Made by a program: the position numbers and the translations under genes. Positions 62,401-64,000 of a stretch of DNA of 64,000 nt are shown piece by piece (positions within the stretch are counted from its first letter, which is position 1; the number at the start of each line of letters is the position of its first letter). Source of the stretch: Cladochytrium replicatum (taxonomy: Eukaryota > Chytridiomycota > Chytridiomycetes > Cladochytriales > Cladochytriaceae); contig JAHLKD010000020.1 of assembly GCA_025526935.1 (NCBI GenBank), positions 522,901 to 586,900 of the forward strand. The letters are read 5' to 3'. The notes under the pieces are model-generated. The model had not been told where the DNA came from. It made no database searches and saw only the letters and a list, made by a program, of their open reading frames with translations.

Positions 62401-64000
62401 TCCACGAGGGAGTTTTTGTTGGTTATAATCCTACCCGACAGTTACTCGACGATCTTACGGTACAATATCCACTGAAGGCCGGGACATATTTCGATGTTGA
62501 TCAAATACCAACCGGGGATCAGGGGGTGCAAGAGACGACTGTTGAGTTTGTCTCAGACAATTTCCCGATTTCTACCGTTGCAGACGAAGAAATCGATGAG
62601 GATATAAACGACGACCCCATATATTACCGCTTAGAAGAAGCCGGTGACATGCATGTTGTTGAACATTTACATGGACTAGACGATGATGACCCAGACGATG
62701 CTGATTATGATCCAAATGCTGATTTATCGACTCCACAATCCATTACTGAAGAATCTCCGAATTTGTCTTCCGTATCTCCTGTAGAGGAATATGATGCACA
62801 ACTCGAAAGTGATCTTCAATTCATTGGAGAAGATGTCGACGAAGCATATGCAGCAAGAAAACGAAAACGTCAAGCAAGTGCAAATTTGTCGAACGCCAAA
62901 AGGAAACAAAATTCCTTGTTTACCCGGTCCGTTCCTAATATCGATTGGACCCTGAAGGCCGATTCCTCATATCCAACACAACCAATTGCGAATGGAAATA
63001 TACGGACTGCACCAAAGACTCTTCGTGAGGCTTTATCACGATCCGATGAGGCTCCATTCTGGTTAGCGGCGATGAAGGAGGAAGTTACACAACTAGTCGG
63101 CAACAATACTTGGGCCGAAACGTTTTTACCTGATGGACGGAATTTATTATCGGGCAAATGGGTTTTCACATATAAGCTTGACGAACATGGCAATATTACT
63201 CGATTCAAAGCACGTTGGGTCGTACGAGGATTTTCACAGATTGAAGGATTGGATTTCGATGAAACCTATTCTCCAGTTACGAAAACGTCCACGATCCGTT
63301 TTCTGATTGCATTAGCAGCATTAGTCGGCATGATCATATTCCAGTTTGATATCAAGGGTGCATATCTCAATGCGATACTGGAAAAAGAGAACTACGTCGA
63401 ACTCCCTCATGGTTTCGGACGAGTAGATTTCCAGAATCGACCCATCGTCTGCAGACTTATCAAAAGTCTGTACGGTCTACACCAGGCAGCTCGAGAATGG
63501 TACAAAACTCTTTGGAAACAATATCTCAGTGTTGGTTTCGTGCGGAATATTGCAGACATCTGTCATTTCTGGCGATACAATCCAACAAATAATACCCGCG
63601 AACACACTACCGTTCATGTCGATGGTATACTACATTTTTCCACAGATCCAAACGCATATCATCGGTTTCAGACCGATTTGGAAACTTCGTTCACAGTAGG
63701 CAGTACTTCGAAGGCGAAATGGATTCTGAAAATGGAGTTATTGCAGACAACGGAAGGATATTTCCTTAGCAATGCATTGTACGTAAAGAAGATTCTCGAA
63801 GAAGCGAATTTATGGGGTACCAACATCAAACCGACCAAAACACCGATGTCAAAATCATATATCTTTGATGAGACCACACCAACACTGTCCGATGCCGAGG
63901 CAACACAATTTCGATCAATGTTAATGAAGATATCGTACGTGGCGACTAAGACACGACCGGATATTTCATACGCAGTCAATATTTTGGCACAACATCAGAA
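59454..64000 (+). CDS. Copia-A gag-pol, open to the window end (partial)
   Basis: The frame starting ATG59454 (MGSGSNDATSSRPKPFTGK) has no stop up to the last base, about 1,515 codons. Order: gag with the CTLHPNSSH motif and knuckle CNFCGKRGHKQSAC (60,606), protease LLDTGATVWMTP (60,921), integrase HQQFGHIHLRT with NCLVCSRTK, DDE residues in SDSGELI and ELDGLSERN, then RT with GFSQIEGLDFDETYSPV, FQFDIKGAYLNAIL, LYGLHQAAREWYK and later ATKTRPDISYAVNIL. The RT active-site box reads VHVDGILHF (63,615-63,641), Gly replacing the second catalytic Asp. The truncated copy at 52-55 kb keeps Asp. Only RNase H and the 3' LTR lie beyond the window. Confidence 0.93.
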   Translation, partial: MGSGSNDATSSRPKPFTGKTLQDFDLYMEQVQTYANLRGSAGTMLLQEPMALPDSPNYEAEGNRPQRPIVIAGAAGGAANEARAQWEAELREHLAIVTHNSHLRTQYRAEMQDYRAQQADNNVAVGILCECFPKRDMNRVRAYASAKGKVDGLRRIFSAGGQAPIESSMWEQRLVDLKCTNGQSAESVQQFVTDLTELFELKLNSLPDELVIKDLLNRLVAKITMQTIELRTLVPFLGKMITSAYAEWEPALIQDPIDAANPNAPRPFHQKPTHYFETVSNILTDLNQLVQLNFTMDAGGPNGTKKAMKAKAKKAKAKAKAKVAKSEDICTLHPNSSHTNAQCREQGASGGSGSSGGSSSSTRTRQSQDSRSSTSSSAKKTDLTCNFCGKRGHKQSACKLYLTAKSLCLDTDFRAFIASRGDAGDDSSEDESTAKPVLTKKVIFDLTQPTSVDKDADTYIGNMFSIVNAHSAQKVVRVHVQAKDRVGLLDTGATVWMTPNRHAFSSLTYTNDEDVVELADSHTIPVCGFGDVSVVLPNGRIKIIHNALYVPDLEDTLASVCSIIGDSGDIVSFTKDKVILTHGDTDEHVIIGRRERDLYYLYADVSTVGTHQPRHVIAQRAKAVAVSAEGLDQSMDFTSGVRSSHAMGLDVMSDNNIRQTNDDECQRASQDTVGVSTNLSPVTVHELAKLHQQFGHIHLRTIFRTAEKLNIKMPKVEPDAFNLVNKSIMQNCLVCSRTKLKQKPIYSTISRAPRKLFRLFSDVVRLIYDGQKKRYWQIIVDEQPRFITIYFLNRKSDAVDSMIRHIADVENRNHPLHVAELRSDSGELITKRLIQWCNTKIPRIRVHPAPPSVKELDGLSERNIQSIKYMSDAMLLQAGLPRTLQFVQLSILYAAVVKNATFHSAVNAIPYCAYLDKRIDLATIHAFGTLVSLWISHEQRLARRIRDKSELGLFLGYKGEDLKIVIALNFRTNTIGEYFHVTFHEGVFVGYNPTRQLLDDLTVQYPLKAGTYFDVDQIPTGDQGVQETTVEFVSDNFPISTVADEEIDEDINDDPIYYRLEEAGDMHVVEHLHGLDDDDPDDADYDPNADLSTPQSITEESPNLSSVSPVEEYDAQLESDLQFIGEDVDEAYAARKRKRQASANLSNAKRKQNSLFTRSVPNIDWTLKADSSYPTQPIANGNIRTAPKTLREALSRSDEAPFWLAAMKEEVTQLVGNNTWAETFLPDGRNLLSGKWVFTYKLDEHGNITRFKARWVVRGFSQIEGLDFDETYSPVTKTSTIRFLIALAALVGMIIFQFDIKGAYLNAILEKENYVELPHGFGRVDFQNRPIVCRLIKSLYGLHQAAREWYKTLWKQYLSVGFVRNIADICHFWRYNPTNNTREHTTVHVDGILHFSTDPNAYHRFQTDLETSFTVGSTSKAKWILKMELLQTTEGYFLSNALYVKKILEEANLWGTNIKPTKTPMSKSYIFDETTPTLSDAEATQFRSMLMKISYVATKTRPDISYAVNILAQHQ

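Larger units (their letters stand above)
46691..64000. mobile_element. Composite Ty1/copia retrotransposon cluster (families A and B)
   Basis: Pieces of two related copia families fill this interval and continue past the window end. In order: Copia-A pol fragment (minus), LTR-B (minus), Copia-B second half of pol (minus), LTR-A (minus), breakpoint at 52,017/52,018, Copia-A 5'-truncated copy (plus), LTR-B (plus), Copia-B first half (plus), LTR-A (plus), Copia-A with open gag-pol (plus). Gene order is gag, protease, integrase, RT, RNase H, which defines Ty1/copia. The outward orientation on each side makes it mirror-like. Confidence 0.9.

Overview
The window is nuclear DNA from a eukaryote, most likely a fungus and perhaps an early-diverging lineage. 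Genes are compact and split by many GT-AG introns of about 45-75 nt. Several products are typical of fungi: a Clr2-type silencing factor, a NuA4 Eaf7/MRGBP subunit, an Slp1/SUCO SUN-like protein, an IQGAP, a TALE homeodomain protein and an ING-family PHD protein. No rRNA or tRNA gene was recognised with confidence. Species-level placement cannot be made from sequence reading alone.

Layout 1-46.4 kb (gene-rich). In order: a Dabb-domain protein (+), complex I NDUFA9 (-), a mitochondrial SPFH/band-7 protein (-), an uncertain locus near 5.6 kb, URM1 (-), an OFA-type MFS carrier (-), a ten-finger TFIIIA-like protein (-), coatomer epsilon (-), an ING/PHD protein (+), an Slp1/SUCO-like protein (-), a FabG/CBR4-like SDR (+), an unresolved stretch (18.1-20.2 kb), GAPDH (-), IQGAP (-), Eaf7/MRGBP (-), a Cys-pair unknown (-), a TALE homeodomain gene (+), a gene-poor repeat-bearing stretch (32.0-34.6 kb), a Clr2-like gene (-), PRMT1 (+), a probably truncated transporter (-) abutting a PRMT1 5' fragment, mitochondrial malate dehydrogenase (-), an SLC25/Ugo1-like carrier (+) and a four-module CCCH+CCHC zinc protein (+). 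Head-to-head pairs share very short spacers: COPE/ING 41 bp, SLP1/SDR 67 bp, Clr2/PRMT1 121 bp.

Layout 46.7-64.0 kb (mobile). A pile-up of two Ty1/copia families, called here Copia-A (LTR about 599 bp) and Copia-B (LTR 681 bp). The left part (46.7-52.0 kb) lies on the minus strand and the right part (52.0-64.0 kb) on the plus strand, with inverted LTR pairs on each side of a breakpoint at 52,017/52,018. The rightmost Copia-A has an uninterrupted gag-pol frame to the end of the window, but its reverse transcriptase has Gly for the second catalytic Asp.

The genes share no single pathway. Mitochondrial functions (NDUFA9, SPFH protein, MDH, SLC25-like) and chromatin/transcription functions (ING, Eaf7, Clr2, PRMT1, TFIIIA, TALE) are over-represented. 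The most unusual observation is a predicted 2-nt exon in the PHD finger of the ING gene, needed to keep frame and flanked by good splice sites.
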